From positions 1 to 64,000 of the forward strand of contig JAITSS010000044.1 of NCBI GenBank assembly GCA_031287565.1: a stretch of DNA of 64,000 nt, read 5' to 3'. Each line of letters starts with the position of its first letter. Within the stretch, counting starts at the first letter, position 1. The position numbers were made by a program, and so were the translations under genes. Positions 53,536-63,163 of the stretch are shown piece by piece. Below the pieces are notes generated by a model. That model had not been told where the DNA came from, ran no database searches, and worked only from the letters and a program-made list of their open reading frames with translations. This DNA is from Desulfobulbaceae bacterium. Its GTDB lineage: Bacteria; Desulfobacterota; Desulfobulbia; Desulfobulbales; Desulfocapsaceae.

Positions 53536-55107
53536 ATGTCCGAGCGGAATCAGAAACCTGTGGCCCCGAACGCGCCGCCTAAAATTCCCGCATCCGTGAA
53601 GGCGGCGGAGACGCATCGCCAGGTACCAGTCGCGCCGGGACGACCGCCTGCCATCAATACGCCGCCGGTCGCGCCAGCGCCACATCAAGCGGCGTCCGCT
53701 CGGCCACCTTTGCCAAAGCGACAGATTCCTCCTGAAACGCCCGCGCCGCCGTCGGCCGCCGGGCAAGAAAAATCGCCCGGCGTCTTCCGCCGGATGCCCG
53801 CCGCCGACCTTGATTTGGTGACGGATATCCGCAATACGCTGCTCATTCAGAGTCCCAAAGGCGGTCGCGTCATTTTGTGGATGCTGGCGCTGATCTTTAT
53901 CGCCTTTGTGGTCTGGGCCTCTCTTTCCCACGTTGATGAAGCGACGCGCGGTGACGGCAAGGTGATCCCCTCGTCGCAGATTCAGGTGGTGCAGAATCTC
54001 GAAGGCGGCATCTTGTCGGAGATGCTCGTCCATGTTGGCGATATTGTTGAAAAAGACCAGTTGCTCTTAAAAATCGACAAGACCATGTTCAACGCCCCAG
54101 TCATGGAAAACAAGGTGACGGCCTTGGCGTTGCAGGCGCAGATCGCCCGCCTGGAGGCCGAAGTCGATAACAAGGAATTTGTGCCGCCGCCGGAAGTGGT
54201 CAAGGAAAAACCTGATATCGCCAGCCGCGAAAAACAGCTCTTCGATTCGCGCCGCAGGCAGATTGAAACCAAGCTGCAAATTTTCGACGAGCAATACCGC
54301 CAGAGACAGCAGGAATTGCGCGAAACCCAAACCAAACTCGCCGAATCGCGGCGCAGCTCCGCCTTCTTGCAAAAAGAGCTGAGCATGACGCGGCCTCTGG
54401 TGGCCCAGGGCGCGGCGTCGGAAATCGAGTTGTTGCGTCTGGAGCGGCAGGACAGCCAGTTGACTGGCGAAATCGCCTCGATGACAGTAACGGTCGAAAA
54501 GATTCACTCGCAGATTGATGAAGCGAGAAAAGCCATGGAGTCGGAGCGGCTGAATTTTACCAACGCCGCCCGCGCCGAGCTGAACGACGCCTATGCCAAA
54601 TTTGAATCGTCGAGCGCCACTTCGGTGGCCTTAAGGGATCGCCTGCAACGCACCGAAGTGCGTTCGCCGGTGCGCGGCACCATCAACCGCATTCTCGTCA
54701 ACACCGTGTCGGGCGTTATCCAGCCGGGCATGGATTTGGTCGAAATCGTGCCGCTTGAAGATACCTTGCTGATTGAGGCCCAGATAAAACCGCAGGACAT
54801 CGCCTTTTTGCGCCCGAATCAGCAGGCGATGGTCAAATTCACCGCCTATGACTTTACCATTTATGGCGGGCTGGACGCTGGCCTTGAGCACATCTCCGCC
54901 GATTCAATAACCGATAAACAGGGCAACGATTTTTATCTGGTGCGTCTGCGCACCAAGCAAAACCACCTGGGAACGCCGCAGGAACCGCTGCCGATCATCC
55001 CCGGCATGGTCGCGACCGTCGATATTCTCACCGGCAAAAAAACTATCATGTCGTATCTGCTGAAACCGATTCTCCGGGCCAGACAAACTGCCCTGCGCGA
55101 GCGATGA
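53536..55107 (+). CDS. HlyD-family membrane fusion protein (LapC-like)
   Basis: Periplasmic adaptor linking the ABC transporter to the TolC channel. The 523-residue protein has a proline-rich cytoplasmic N-terminus of about 115 residues (longer than in HlyD), one membrane segment (VILWMLALIFIAFVVWASL), a lipoyl-like start (VVQNLEGGILSEMLVHVGD), a long coiled coil and a C-terminal beta domain (ILVNTVSGVIQPGMDLVEIVP). Start at 53536 is 12 codons inside the ORF. It overlaps no gene and follows lapB after 32 bases. Confidence 0.9.
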   Translation: MSERNQKPVAPNAPPKIPASVKAAETHRQVPVAPGRPPAINTPPVAPAPHQAASARPPLPKRQIPPETPAPPSAAGQEKSPGVFRRMPAADLDLVTDIRNTLLIQSPKGGRVILWMLALIFIAFVVWASLSHVDEATRGDGKVIPSSQIQVVQNLEGGILSEMLVHVGDIVEKDQLLLKIDKTMFNAPVMENKVTALALQAQIARLEAEVDNKEFVPPPEVVKEKPDIASREKQLFDSRRRQIETKLQIFDEQYRQRQQELRETQTKLAESRRSSAFLQKELSMTRPLVAQGAASEIELLRLERQDSQLTGEIASMTVTVEKIHSQIDEARKAMESERLNFTNAARAELNDAYAKFESSSATSVALRDRLQRTEVRSPVRGTINRILVNTVSGVIQPGMDLVEIVPLEDTLLIEAQIKPQDIAFLRPNQQAMVKFTAYDFTIYGGLDAGLEHISADSITDKQGNDFYLVRLRTKQNHLGTPQEPLPIIPGMVATVDILTGKKTIMSYLLKPILRARQTALRER

Positions 55108-55224
55108 AGGAATAATTTCTTTTGTAAATTTACGGTCATGGACTTGACCCGACCAAAAATTTTGTGGATGCTTCAACCATGACCAATGCCCTTCTCGACA
55201 ATATTGAAACATGGAGACCTTTTT

Positions 55225-56700
55225 GTGAAAATTGATGTGAACCACAGATTATATCCTGGACGCGCCGTCTTGTTGGCCTTGTGTGTTCTTTGCTCTGGCC
55301 TGATAGCGCCGAATCTTTGCGCCGAGGAGGCGACTCGGCCAACGATTACCGTTGGCGAGTTGCAAGAAGCGGCCAACGCCACTGGAAACACGCAGTCATC
55401 GAGCCTGCGCGACGTGGTGGCTCAGGCCATCGCCAACAACCCGGACGTGCGCGCCGCCGCCTACAATCGCCTGGCCAGGAATGAGGAAGTCGTCCAGGCT
55501 CGCGCCGGGTATCTGCCGTCACTCGACCTCGACGCCGGCGCCGGAATCGACGATGTGAAAAAGCCGGTCGATGAAACCATCGACCCGCGCAGCGCCCGCT
55601 TGTCGTTGCGCCAGAACATTTTCGCCGGGTTTGGCACCAAAAACGAAATCGAGCGGCAGAAGGCCCGCGTCGAAGCGCAGGCCTATATCGTCCGCGACAC
55701 CGCCAACAATGTGGCGCTGCAAACCGCCGACGCCTTTTTGCAGGCACTGCGCAATCAGGAGCTTGTCAATCTGGCCAAGGAAAATCTGGTCATGCACGAG
55801 CGCATCGCCGACCAGATTCGTTTGCGCAGCGAATCCGGCGTTGATCGTCGCGCCGACCAGGACCAGATCCAGAGCCGCTTGAATCTGGCCAAATCCAACC
55901 TCATCATCAACGAGCAGAATCTGGAGGATGCGCGCAGTAGCTTCATGGCCGTGACCGGATTTTTTCCCGGCCTGCTCGAAAAGCCACGCCAGGTCAACGA
56001 GGACATGTTGCCGCCGTCGCTTGACGAGGCGCAGCAAAAGGCCGTGGCCGCCCATCCCCGCCTGCTGTCGGCCAATATGGATGTCGAGGCCAGACGTGAG
56101 CAGGATCAGGTGTCGTGGTCGGCGTTTTTGCCGGTCGTCGATCTTGAAGTCGATAAGACCTATGAAAAAGACACCGATTACAGTTCCGACTATAGCGGTG
56201 ACGAGCGCGAGGATTTGCGCCTGTTTCTGCGTCTGCGCTACAACTTTTTCAATGGCTGGAAAGATAAGGCGCGGAAGAGCGAGACCGAGCAATTGATTCA
56301 GGAAGCGCGGGAAATTCGCAGCCATACGCACCGCCAGACCGTGGAATCGACGCGCCTGAGCTGGCAGTCCTGGCAATCGACGCAAAAACGCATCGAATTT
56401 TTGCGCCGCCGCGCCGCTTTCGCCCGCTCGACCGCCGAAGCCTATGCCAAACAATGGAATATCAGCCAGCGCACTCTTCTCGATGTGCTGGATGCCGAAG
56501 CCGAGCGCATCGACGCGGCCCAACAATTGGTCGCCGCCGAATACGACGGTCTTTACGCCGAGTGCCGCATTCTGAATAGTCTGGGCCTGTTGCTGCCAGC
56601 CCTGGGCGTGCCCTGGCCGGACGAGGGCGCGCTTCAGGGTGTCGTCGGAGAACAGATTGAAGACCGAAGTGTTATGGGTGACGCCAACCGCGCCAACTAA
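55225..56700 (+). CDS. TolC-family outer-membrane channel (LapE-like)
   Basis: Outer-membrane exit duct of the type I system. GGAGA seven bases before a GTG at 55225 sets the start; the ORF track starts 13 codons earlier. A signal peptide (RAVLLALCVLCSGLIAPNLCAEE) precedes two OEP domains of alternating helices (SLRDVVAQAIANNPDVRAAAYN, QKAVAAHPRLLSANMDVEARR). NFFNGWKDKARKSETEQLIQEAREIRSHTHRQ matches AgeC-type TolC proteins. The 491 residues fit. Confidence 0.9.
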   Translation: MKIDVNHRLYPGRAVLLALCVLCSGLIAPNLCAEEATRPTITVGELQEAANATGNTQSSSLRDVVAQAIANNPDVRAAAYNRLARNEEVVQARAGYLPSLDLDAGAGIDDVKKPVDETIDPRSARLSLRQNIFAGFGTKNEIERQKARVEAQAYIVRDTANNVALQTADAFLQALRNQELVNLAKENLVMHERIADQIRLRSESGVDRRADQDQIQSRLNLAKSNLIINEQNLEDARSSFMAVTGFFPGLLEKPRQVNEDMLPPSLDEAQQKAVAAHPRLLSANMDVEARREQDQVSWSAFLPVVDLEVDKTYEKDTDYSSDYSGDEREDLRLFLRLRYNFFNGWKDKARKSETEQLIQEAREIRSHTHRQTVESTRLSWQSWQSTQKRIEFLRRRAAFARSTAEAYAKQWNISQRTLLDVLDAEAERIDAAQQLVAAEYDGLYAECRILNSLGLLLPALGVPWPDEGALQGVVGEQIEDRSVMGDANRAN

Positions 56701-56729
56701 GTTTTATTGCTTCGCTTCGTTTGCTTGAT

Positions 56730-56763
56730 CAGGCCGCGTCGGCTGAATGCCCGGCGCGGCCTG
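56730..56763 (+). terminator. Terminator hairpin after the TolC-like gene
   Basis: CAGGCCGCGTCGG pairs with CCGGCGCGGCCTG over 13 positions (one G-T) with an eight-base loop, followed by TTTCT. It would attenuate read-through from the secretion genes into lapG-lapD. It also argues against the listed TTG start of lapG at 56721. Confidence 0.7.
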
Positions 56764-56768
56764 TTTCT

Positions 56769-57539
56769 ATGGATTTGCCTCCGCCATGGAAGGACAGGAG
56801 AATTTTCTTGCCGATTCCAGCTTTATTTTCTTCATCCAGGCGAAGGCGGGCGCGGACACTGCTTTGCTGTTTGGCGACTGGTTTTTCGCTCTGCCTGTCG
56901 CCTTTTTCCGCCCCGCCGCCCGCCGTCGCCGGTGAAGACGGCATACGCCTGACGGTATCGGAGCAGCTGTTGCGCCGCGCCGAACGTGAATATGGTCCGG
57001 ATGCGAAAAAACGCCTGCTTGCCTGGCGTGATTTGATGGCGGACGCCGAAAAGCGTCGCGCTTCCGACCGGGAACTGCTGGCCCTGGTGAACCGTTTTTT
57101 CAACCAATTGCATTTCATTGACGACCGCATTCAGTGGCGTCAAGAAGACTACTGGGCGACGCCGGTCGAGTTTCTCGCTTCCGGCGGCGGCGACTGTGAG
57201 GATTTCGCCATCGGCAAATTTTTTACCCTGATCAACATGGGGATTGCCGAATCCAAACTGACGCTGACCTATGTCAAGAGTCTTACCCTCAATCAGGCGC
57301 ATATGGTACTCAGCTACTATGCGCATCCCGACGCGATTCCGTTGATCCTCGATAATATCGACCAAACCGTTAAACCGGCGACCGAACGCGGCGACCTGCG
57401 CCCGGTGTACAGCGTCAACGGTTCCGGCTTGTGGCTGGCCAAGCGGCGCGGCTTGGGTACAATGATTGGTTCGGGCGACCAACTCGACCAGTGGCGGCGG
57501 CTGGCCGCGCGCATGGGCGAACAATTTCCTCAAGACTGA
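56769..57539 (+). CDS. LapG-like periplasmic cysteine protease (BTLCP family)
   Basis: Periplasmic protease that in characterised systems clips the N-terminus of a surface adhesin to release it. The product has a long basic N-terminus, a signal peptide (LLCCLATGFSLCLSPFSA) and the transglutaminase-like domain with the catalytic cysteine in GGGDCEDFAIGKFFTL, histidine in NQAHMVLSYY and aspartate in LILDNIDQ. Start at 56769 is uncertain, as no ribosome-binding site is clear. lapD follows after 10 bases. Confidence 0.87.
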   Translation: MDLPPPWKDRRIFLPIPALFSSSRRRRARTLLCCLATGFSLCLSPFSAPPPAVAGEDGIRLTVSEQLLRRAEREYGPDAKKRLLAWRDLMADAEKRRASDRELLALVNRFFNQLHFIDDRIQWRQEDYWATPVEFLASGGGDCEDFAIGKFFTLINMGIAESKLTLTYVKSLTLNQAHMVLSYYAHPDAIPLILDNIDQTVKPATERGDLRPVYSVNGSGLWLAKRRGLGTMIGSGDQLDQWRRLAARMGEQFPQD

Positions 57540-57549
57540 TGGGGCTGCC

Positions 57550-59538
57550 ATGACCCTGTATCGACAACTCCTGTTTTCATGTCTGTTCATCCTGTCAATT
57601 CTCTGCGCCGGTTTGTGGTTCAGCGAATTCAGCCGCAGCCGGATATTCATGGAAGGACAATTGGCTTCGCAAACTCAGGATGCCGCTACCTTTCTCGGCC
57701 TGGCGCTGACCGCCGACAAGCATGGTATGGATCGCGCCACCATGGAGGCGATGGTCGGCCCGCTTTTTGATCGCGGCTATTATCAGAGCATCACGATTCG
57801 CGACCTGGGTGGCGAAACGCTGCTGGCGCGTAGTCAGCCCGATGACTGGGCGCGAACGCCTGCCTGGTTCCGACGCCTGGTCGCTCTCGATGCGCCGCCC
57901 GCCGAGGCGACGATTCTGCGCGGCTGGCAACAGGTTGGCGTGGTCACGGTGGTGGGCCAGCCGGGACCGACCTACGCCGCGTTATGGCAATCGCTGCAAA
58001 ACACCGTTTTGTGGTTCGCCCTGGCCTTGGCCGGGGCGGCGATTCTCGGTGGTCTCGGTCTGAAGCATCTATTGAAACCGCTGCGGGGCATTGAGCGGCA
58101 GGCCGTGGCCCTTTGTCAGCGCCGCTTCGATATTCAGGACGAACTGCCGCGCACCAGAGAATTGCTGCGGGTGGTGATGGCGATGAATCGCGCCGCCGGG
58201 CACATCCGCCTGATGTTTGAGCGGCAGGCGACCATGGCCGAGGATTTGCGGCTACGCCTGTTGCAAGACAATCTGACCGGGGTCGGCAATCGCCTCTACC
58301 TAGAGAGCCAGGTCGCGGCCAAAGTCGAAAACACGCGAATGCCGGTGGCCGGCGCCTTTTTCCTCGCGCAAATTCAGGATTTACAGGGCGTCAACCAGCG
58401 CGGCGGCTACCAGAGCGGCGACCAACTGCTTCAGGAGGCGGCGAGAATCATCACTGAGTCCTGCCACGCCTGGCCCGCCGCCGCCATCGCCCGGCTGAAC
58501 GGTGGTGACTTCGCGCTGCTGGTGCCCGACGCTGACCTGGACGCGGCGAAAGGCATCGCTGAAACCATCGTCGAAGACCTCGAACTTGAGTCTGCGGCTT
58601 TGGTCGGGAACGCCGCCATTCGCGTCGGCGGCGTTGTCTACGACCAGGCTGTTCCTTTGGGCAAGCTACTGGCCTATGCCGACCGCGCCTTAAGCGAGGC
58701 CCGCTCCGGCGACCAGGTGGCGCTTTCGCCCATGTGCCAGGACGATGATGCGGCCTGTTGCGCCACAGGCAGATTGGCCTGGCGGGATATTCTGCGCCAG
58801 GTGATCGAAACGCGGGCCGTGGTTTTTTTGTCGCAGCGGGTGGTGGCGGCGTATGACCGCGACCAGATCGTCCACTATGAAATCCTGACCAGAATGCGCC
58901 TGCCCGCCGACGCCAGTCTGGACAGGCAGGCCAACATCCTGCCTTTGGGCATGGGCGTGCCGACCGCTGAACGCCTCGGCCTGATGCCCGACCTCGACCG
59001 TTTGGTGATTGAAGAGTTGCTGGCGCGACCGTTTGCGCGCTTCGACCCGGCGGAGCTGGCGATCAATCTGTCACCGGTTTCCCTGGCTGACCCGGATTTT
59101 TTTGCCTGGTTATGCGAGAGGATGCGCGAGTTCAACCGTCGCGGCCTGCATATCGACTTCGAGTTTCCGGAGTTTCGTCTGCGCCGTCATCGCGGCTTAT
59201 TGAAAAAATTCGCCGTCGAAGCGAAAAAGCTTGGCCACCATATCGGCCTCGATCATTTCGGCCAGGGCATGATGCGCCTGGGCTACCTCAGCGAGCTGCT
59301 GCCGGATTACGTGAAGATTGACCGCGCCTTCATTGAATCGATGCGCGAGGAGCAAGGCGGCGACTTTTTAATCAACACCCTGTCCACCGTCGCGCACAGC
59401 CTCGACATCAAAGTGATAATCAGCGGCGTCGAAAACGAGGAACAATGGCTGCGAGCGGCTGGATTTAACCTGGACGGCATTCAGGGCTATTTGATCGACG
59501 CGCCGAAGCCAATTCCGACCGATGCGAACGAGGCATAA
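57550..59538 (+). CDS. LapD-like c-di-GMP receptor
   Basis: Inner-membrane receptor that binds c-di-GMP inside the cell and holds LapG in the periplasm. The 662 residues comprise an N-terminal membrane helix, a periplasmic LapD-type output domain (about 30-150), a second helix, a HAMP-like segment, and GGDEF and EAL domains that have lost catalytic residues: GGDEF reads NGGDF, EAL reads EIL, and the DDFG motif reads DHFG. The c-di-GMP-binding framework (INLSPVSL, DYVKIDRAF, SGVENEEQ) remains. GGGG precedes the ATG at 57550, 28 codons inside the ORF. Confidence 0.88.
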   Translation: MTLYRQLLFSCLFILSILCAGLWFSEFSRSRIFMEGQLASQTQDAATFLGLALTADKHGMDRATMEAMVGPLFDRGYYQSITIRDLGGETLLARSQPDDWARTPAWFRRLVALDAPPAEATILRGWQQVGVVTVVGQPGPTYAALWQSLQNTVLWFALALAGAAILGGLGLKHLLKPLRGIERQAVALCQRRFDIQDELPRTRELLRVVMAMNRAAGHIRLMFERQATMAEDLRLRLLQDNLTGVGNRLYLESQVAAKVENTRMPVAGAFFLAQIQDLQGVNQRGGYQSGDQLLQEAARIITESCHAWPAAAIARLNGGDFALLVPDADLDAAKGIAETIVEDLELESAALVGNAAIRVGGVVYDQAVPLGKLLAYADRALSEARSGDQVALSPMCQDDDAACCATGRLAWRDILRQVIETRAVVFLSQRVVAAYDRDQIVHYEILTRMRLPADASLDRQANILPLGMGVPTAERLGLMPDLDRLVIEELLARPFARFDPAELAINLSPVSLADPDFFAWLCERMREFNRRGLHIDFEFPEFRLRRHRGLLKKFAVEAKKLGHHIGLDHFGQGMMRLGYLSELLPDYVKIDRAFIESMREEQGGDFLINTLSTVAHSLDIKVIISGVENEEQWLRAAGFNLDGIQGYLIDAPKPIPTDANEA

Positions 59539-60130
59539 GTCCCATGCTGATTTCATTGTCCGAATCGACATCAGCCGTCCCTTCCGGCGCGAAAAACCAG
59601 AAGGCGCTTTCACCATAGCGGCGCCTATCTTTGAGGAAATACTGACCATAGCGGGTCGCCAGGCGGCGTTTGTGGCGCTCTTCGGCGACGATGAGCGCGG
59701 CGTGTATTGGCATTCGGCTCAGTATGGCAAGGGTTTGGTCGGCCAGGTTCTGGTCATAGGGCGGGTCGAGAAAAATTACATCGAAATGCTCGCCGATGAT
59801 TTCTTTGGGCAGACCATGGCGCAGGTCGCGCCGAATCACTCTGGCCTGTTCCGGCGTGAAGCCACAGTGGCGGATATTTTCTTCGATCAGCGTCAGGGCT
59901 TCTTGGCCGCAATCGACAAAAACAGCCCGCGCCGCGCCACGGCTCAGCGCTTCAAGCCCTAAAGCGCCGGTGCCAGCGAAGAGATCAAGCACCTTGGCGT
60001 CAGGCAAACGCTTGGCCAATATGCTGAATAGCGCCTCCCTGGCGCGGTCGGCGGTGGGGCGAATGGCGCGCGAATCGGCCTTGGGCGCGGCCAAACGTCG
60101 CCCGCCCGCGACGCCGGAAATGATGCGCAT
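59465..60130 (-). CDS. rsmD: 16S rRNA (guanine966-N2)-methyltransferase RsmD
   Basis: Methylates G966 of 16S rRNA. The 221-residue product starts MRIISGVAGGRRLAAPK and has PTADRAREALFSIL, the SAM loop LDLFAGTGALGLEALSRGA and the catalytic motif DVIFLDPPYDQN. The family usually ends near residue 190; here about 30 extra residues (from TADVDSDNEI) are encoded antisense to the 3' end of lapD, overlapping it by 74 bases. The start at 60130 is 57 codons inside the listed ORF. Confidence 0.92.
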   Translation of the reverse strand: MRIISGVAGGRRLAAPKADSRAIRPTADRAREALFSILAKRLPDAKVLDLFAGTGALGLEALSRGAARAVFVDCGQEALTLIEENIRHCGFTPEQARVIRRDLRHGLPKEIIGEHFDVIFLDPPYDQNLADQTLAILSRMPIHAALIVAEERHKRRLATRYGQYFLKDRRRYGESAFWFFAPEGTADVDSDNEISMGLMPRSHRSELASARRSNSPECRPG

Positions 60131-60175
60131 CGGTTCTTTTTTTGCAGTTGGAAGAAGTGTATTGCCAAGCGGCAC

Positions 60176-60205
60176 AAAAAAACCCGCCGGGCGAACCACA
60201 GCGGG
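60176..60205 (-). terminator. Terminator after psd
   Basis: On the minus strand a CCCGC / GCGGG stem is followed by seven T residues. It lies 27 bases after the psd stop and before rsmD, so it ends the ilvB-ilvN-psd transcript. Confidence 0.7.
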
Positions 60206-60231
60206 CCTGACAATAAAAGTGTATCGGATGG

Positions 60232-60879
60232 TTAAGGCAGAATGGCCAGCACGCTTTCGCCGGCCTTTACTTTGCGCCCCGGAAAGACCGTGACCTGACA
60301 ATCATCCGGCAGATAGACATCAAGCCGCGAGCCGAAACGGATCAGGCCGAAACGCTCGCCGCCTTGTATTTCGTCGCCCACTTGCAGCCAGCAGACGATG
60401 CGGCGGGCGATGAGTCCGGCAATCTGCACCATCGCCACCTGGCGGCCAGAGGCCAGTCGCAACACGGTGGCGCAGGACTCGTTTTCCAGCGCCGCTTTTT
60501 TATTATCGGCGGCGAAAAACATGCCCGGTTTGTGTGATACCTTCTCGACCCGCCCAGCGCAGACCGCCCGGTTGACATGGACATTGAACACGTTCATGAA
60601 AATGGAAATCCGCGTCGTTTTGCCGCCGATGAACGGTGATTCATCAAGCCGGTCAACGCCGATAATCGCGCCGTCCGCCGGGCAGAGGATGGCGTTTTCG
60701 TCATGCGTTGGGATGATGCGTTCCGGGTCGCGGAAAAACCAGACGACGAAAAGCGTCACAAGGCCCAAAACCAGCGTTGTCCACGGGCAGGAGAGCAGGG
60801 CGGCGGTCAGCGTGAACAGCGCGGCCAAGGCGATGAAAGGATAGCCTTCTTTGGCGACGGGGATTTTCGGGGTCAGCAT
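60232..60879 (-). CDS. psd: Phosphatidylserine decarboxylase, short form
   Basis: Makes phosphatidylethanolamine from phosphatidylserine. The 215-residue proenzyme has an N-terminal membrane segment, the family core FFRDPER and FMNVFNVHVNR, and near the C-terminus GLIRFGSRLDVYL, where cleavage before the serine of FGS would generate the pyruvoyl group. This is the short Psd type found in alpha- and deltaproteobacteria. pssA, often next to it, is not in the window. It lies 17 bases after ilvN. Confidence 0.92.
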   Translation of the reverse strand: MLTPKIPVAKEGYPFIALAALFTLTAALLSCPWTTLVLGLVTLFVVWFFRDPERIIPTHDENAILCPADGAIIGVDRLDESPFIGGKTTRISIFMNVFNVHVNRAVCAGRVEKVSHKPGMFFAADNKKAALENESCATVLRLASGRQVAMVQIAGLIARRIVCWLQVGDEIQGGERFGLIRFGSRLDVYLPDDCQVTVFPGRKVKAGESVLAILP

Positions 60880-60896
60880 GGATTCTCTCCGAGGGG

Positions 60897-61379
60897 CTAT
60901 TTTTTTGAGCCGCGGGCCATGGCGATGGTGCCGGTGCGGACGATTTCCTGAATGCCCATGGGCCGCAAAATATCAATGAACGCTTGGATTTTCGAGGCCG
61001 AGCCGGTGATTTCAAGCGCGTAGCTGCGAGTGGCGACATCGACGACCTTGCCCCGGAAAATATCGACAATCCGTAGCACTTCGGCGCGGCTGTTGGCGTT
61101 GGCGTTGACCCGCACCAGCACCATCTCGCGCTCGACGTATTCTTTTTCGCTGATGTCGGTGACTTTAACGACATCGATTAGTTTGTTCAGTTGCTTGGTG
61201 ATCTGCTCGATGATCGGCGGCTCGCCGTAAGAAACCAGAGTCAGGCAGGAAACTTCCGGATCCATGGTCACGGCGACACAGAGGCTTTCGATATTGTAGC
61301 CACGGCCGCTGAACAGTCCCGTCACCCGCGACAGAACACCCGGTTTATTGCGCAACAGAACGGAAATGGTGTGTTTCAT
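60897..61379 (-). CDS. ilvN: Acetolactate synthase, regulatory subunit
   Basis: Small subunit that stimulates the catalytic subunit and confers valine feedback inhibition. The 160-residue protein has an N-terminal ACT domain (ISVLLRNKPGVLSRVTGLFSGRGYNIESLCV) and a second ACT-like half. Length matches IlvH/IlvN. It is 25 bases downstream of ilvB. Confidence 0.95.
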   Translation of the reverse strand: MKHTISVLLRNKPGVLSRVTGLFSGRGYNIESLCVAVTMDPEVSCLTLVSYGEPPIIEQITKQLNKLIDVVKVTDISEKEYVEREMVLVRVNANANSRAEVLRIVDIFRGKVVDVATRSYALEITGSASKIQAFIDILRPMGIQEIVRTGTIAMARGSKK

Positions 61380-61404
61380 AACGATTCCATAAAGTGAAAA
61401 ATTC

Positions 61405-63105
61405 TTACACCAACAGCATTTCGGTGGTCGATTTGCCCGCCGGAATCATCGGATACACGCCTTCCTCGCGGTCAATGACAAAATCCATCAGCACCAGGTT
61501 TTTCGTGGCCAGCGCCTCTTTTATCACCGGTTCAACCTCGCTTTTCCTGGTTGCCCTGAGGCCGACCGCGCCATAGGCTTTGGCCAGCTCGACAAAATCG
61601 GGGGCGACCTCCATTTGGGTTGAGGAATAGCGCCGATCATAAAACAGCTCCTGCCACTGCCGCACCATGCCCAGATAGCGGTTGTTCAGAATCGCCACCT
61701 TGACCGGGCAGTTCTGCTGCCTGGCCGTCGCCAATTCCTGGATATTCATCTGGATTGAGCCGTCGCCAGCGATGTCAATGACCGTCTTTTTGGGATTGGC
61801 GATCTGCGCGCCAATCGCCGCCGGCAGGCCGAAACCCATGGTGCCGAGACCGCCAGAGCTGACAAAATGTCGCGGATGATTGAAACGGTAAAACTGCGCC
61901 GCCCACATCTGATTCTGACCGACTTCGGTGGTGATAATGGCATCGCCGCCCGTGAGTTTTTCCAGTGTTTGCACGACGTACTGCGGTTTGATGATGATGT
62001 CGTCATCCTTATAAGTCAGCGGATGTGATTCCTGCCAGTGGCGGATTTCCGCGAACCACCCCTCAAGAGAGGCCGCCTGCTTCTGAAAATCGGCGCTTTC
62101 CTCTTTGTCGAGCCAGGCGTTCATCGCGGTTAAGGCCATCTTGCAGTCAGCGACAATCGGCGTATGGACGCGGACATTTTTACTGATCGAGGTTGGGTCA
62201 ATGTCAATGTGGATGATCGTCGCGTCTTTGGCGAACGAGTCGAGACGGCCAGTCACCCGGTCATCAAAACGGGCGCCAATGGCGATCAGCAGATCGGCGT
62301 TCGCCACCGCCATGTTGGCGGCGTAGGCGCCGTGCATTCCCAACATGCCCAAAGAGAGCGGATTCATGCCGGGGAAGGCGCCCAGACCCATCAGCGTCAT
62401 GGCCACCGGCAGATTGAGTCGCTCGGCCAACTGCGTCAGTTCTTCGCTGGCGTCACTTAAAATAACGCCGCCGCCGACGTACATGACTGGCTTTTTCGCC
62501 CGGAGAATATCTTTGCAGGCTTTGGCGATCTGACCGGGATGCGGCTCGTAATGCGGCTGGTAGCTCTTCATCTGCACCGGGACTCGCTCCGGATAGTTGA
62601 TCGTCGCGATTTGCAGGTCTTTCGGAATATCGACCAGCACTGGGCCGGGCCGACCGCTTCTGGCGATATGAAAGGCCTCGCGCAAGGTCGGCACCAGATC
62701 ATCACGATGCGTAACCAGATAATTATGTTTGGTGCAGGGCCGGGTGATGCCGACAATATCCACCTCCTGAAAGGCGTCGTTGCCAATCAGATTGCGGGAA
62801 ACCTGGCCGGTAAGAACCACCAGCGGAATTGAATCGGCGTAGGCGGTGGCGATGCCGGTGACGCCGTTGGTCGCGCCCGGCCCGGAGGTGAGAAGCGCCA
62901 CGCCGACTTCGCCGGTGGTGCGGGCGAAACCGTCGGCGGCGTGCACCGCGCCCTGTTCGTGCCGCGTCAGAACATTTCTGATCGGCGCATCCATCAGCGC
63001 ATCATATAAATCAATGACCGCGCCGCCCGGATAACCAAAAATTGTAGTAATACCCTCTTCGAGCAGGCATTCGACAACCGCCTGTGCGCCATTCATCTTA
63101 GCCAT
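61405..63105 (-). CDS. ilvB: Acetolactate synthase, catalytic subunit
   Basis: Thiamine-diphosphate enzyme that begins branched-chain amino-acid synthesis. The protein of 566 residues starts MAKMNGAQAVVECLLEEGI and contains the catalytic glutamate in RHEQGAVHAADGFAR, FAD-contact region and the TPP/Mg motif GDGSIQMNIQELATARQQN. I chose the ATG at 63105; the ORF extends 34 codons further upstream through the terminator hairpin, which is not plausible coding sequence. Confidence 0.95.
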   Translation of the reverse strand: MAKMNGAQAVVECLLEEGITTIFGYPGGAVIDLYDALMDAPIRNVLTRHEQGAVHAADGFARTTGEVGVALLTSGPGATNGVTGIATAYADSIPLVVLTGQVSRNLIGNDAFQEVDIVGITRPCTKHNYLVTHRDDLVPTLREAFHIARSGRPGPVLVDIPKDLQIATINYPERVPVQMKSYQPHYEPHPGQIAKACKDILRAKKPVMYVGGGVILSDASEELTQLAERLNLPVAMTLMGLGAFPGMNPLSLGMLGMHGAYAANMAVANADLLIAIGARFDDRVTGRLDSFAKDATIIHIDIDPTSISKNVRVHTPIVADCKMALTAMNAWLDKEESADFQKQAASLEGWFAEIRHWQESHPLTYKDDDIIIKPQYVVQTLEKLTGGDAIITTEVGQNQMWAAQFYRFNHPRHFVSSGGLGTMGFGLPAAIGAQIANPKKTVIDIAGDGSIQMNIQELATARQQNCPVKVAILNNRYLGMVRQWQELFYDRRYSSTQMEVAPDFVELAKAYGAVGLRATRKSEVEPVIKEALATKNLVLMDFVIDREEGVYPMIPAGKSTTEMLLV

Positions 63106-63163
63106 GGGAATTCTCGCGACAAAAAAAGTAGTGATTACGGGTGCGAATCGGTGACGGACACGC

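Noticed and set aside
55519-56526. 335-codon minus-strand ORF
   Set aside because: It is a shadow of the TolC-like gene in a GC-rich region, without a ribosome-binding site or homologous features.
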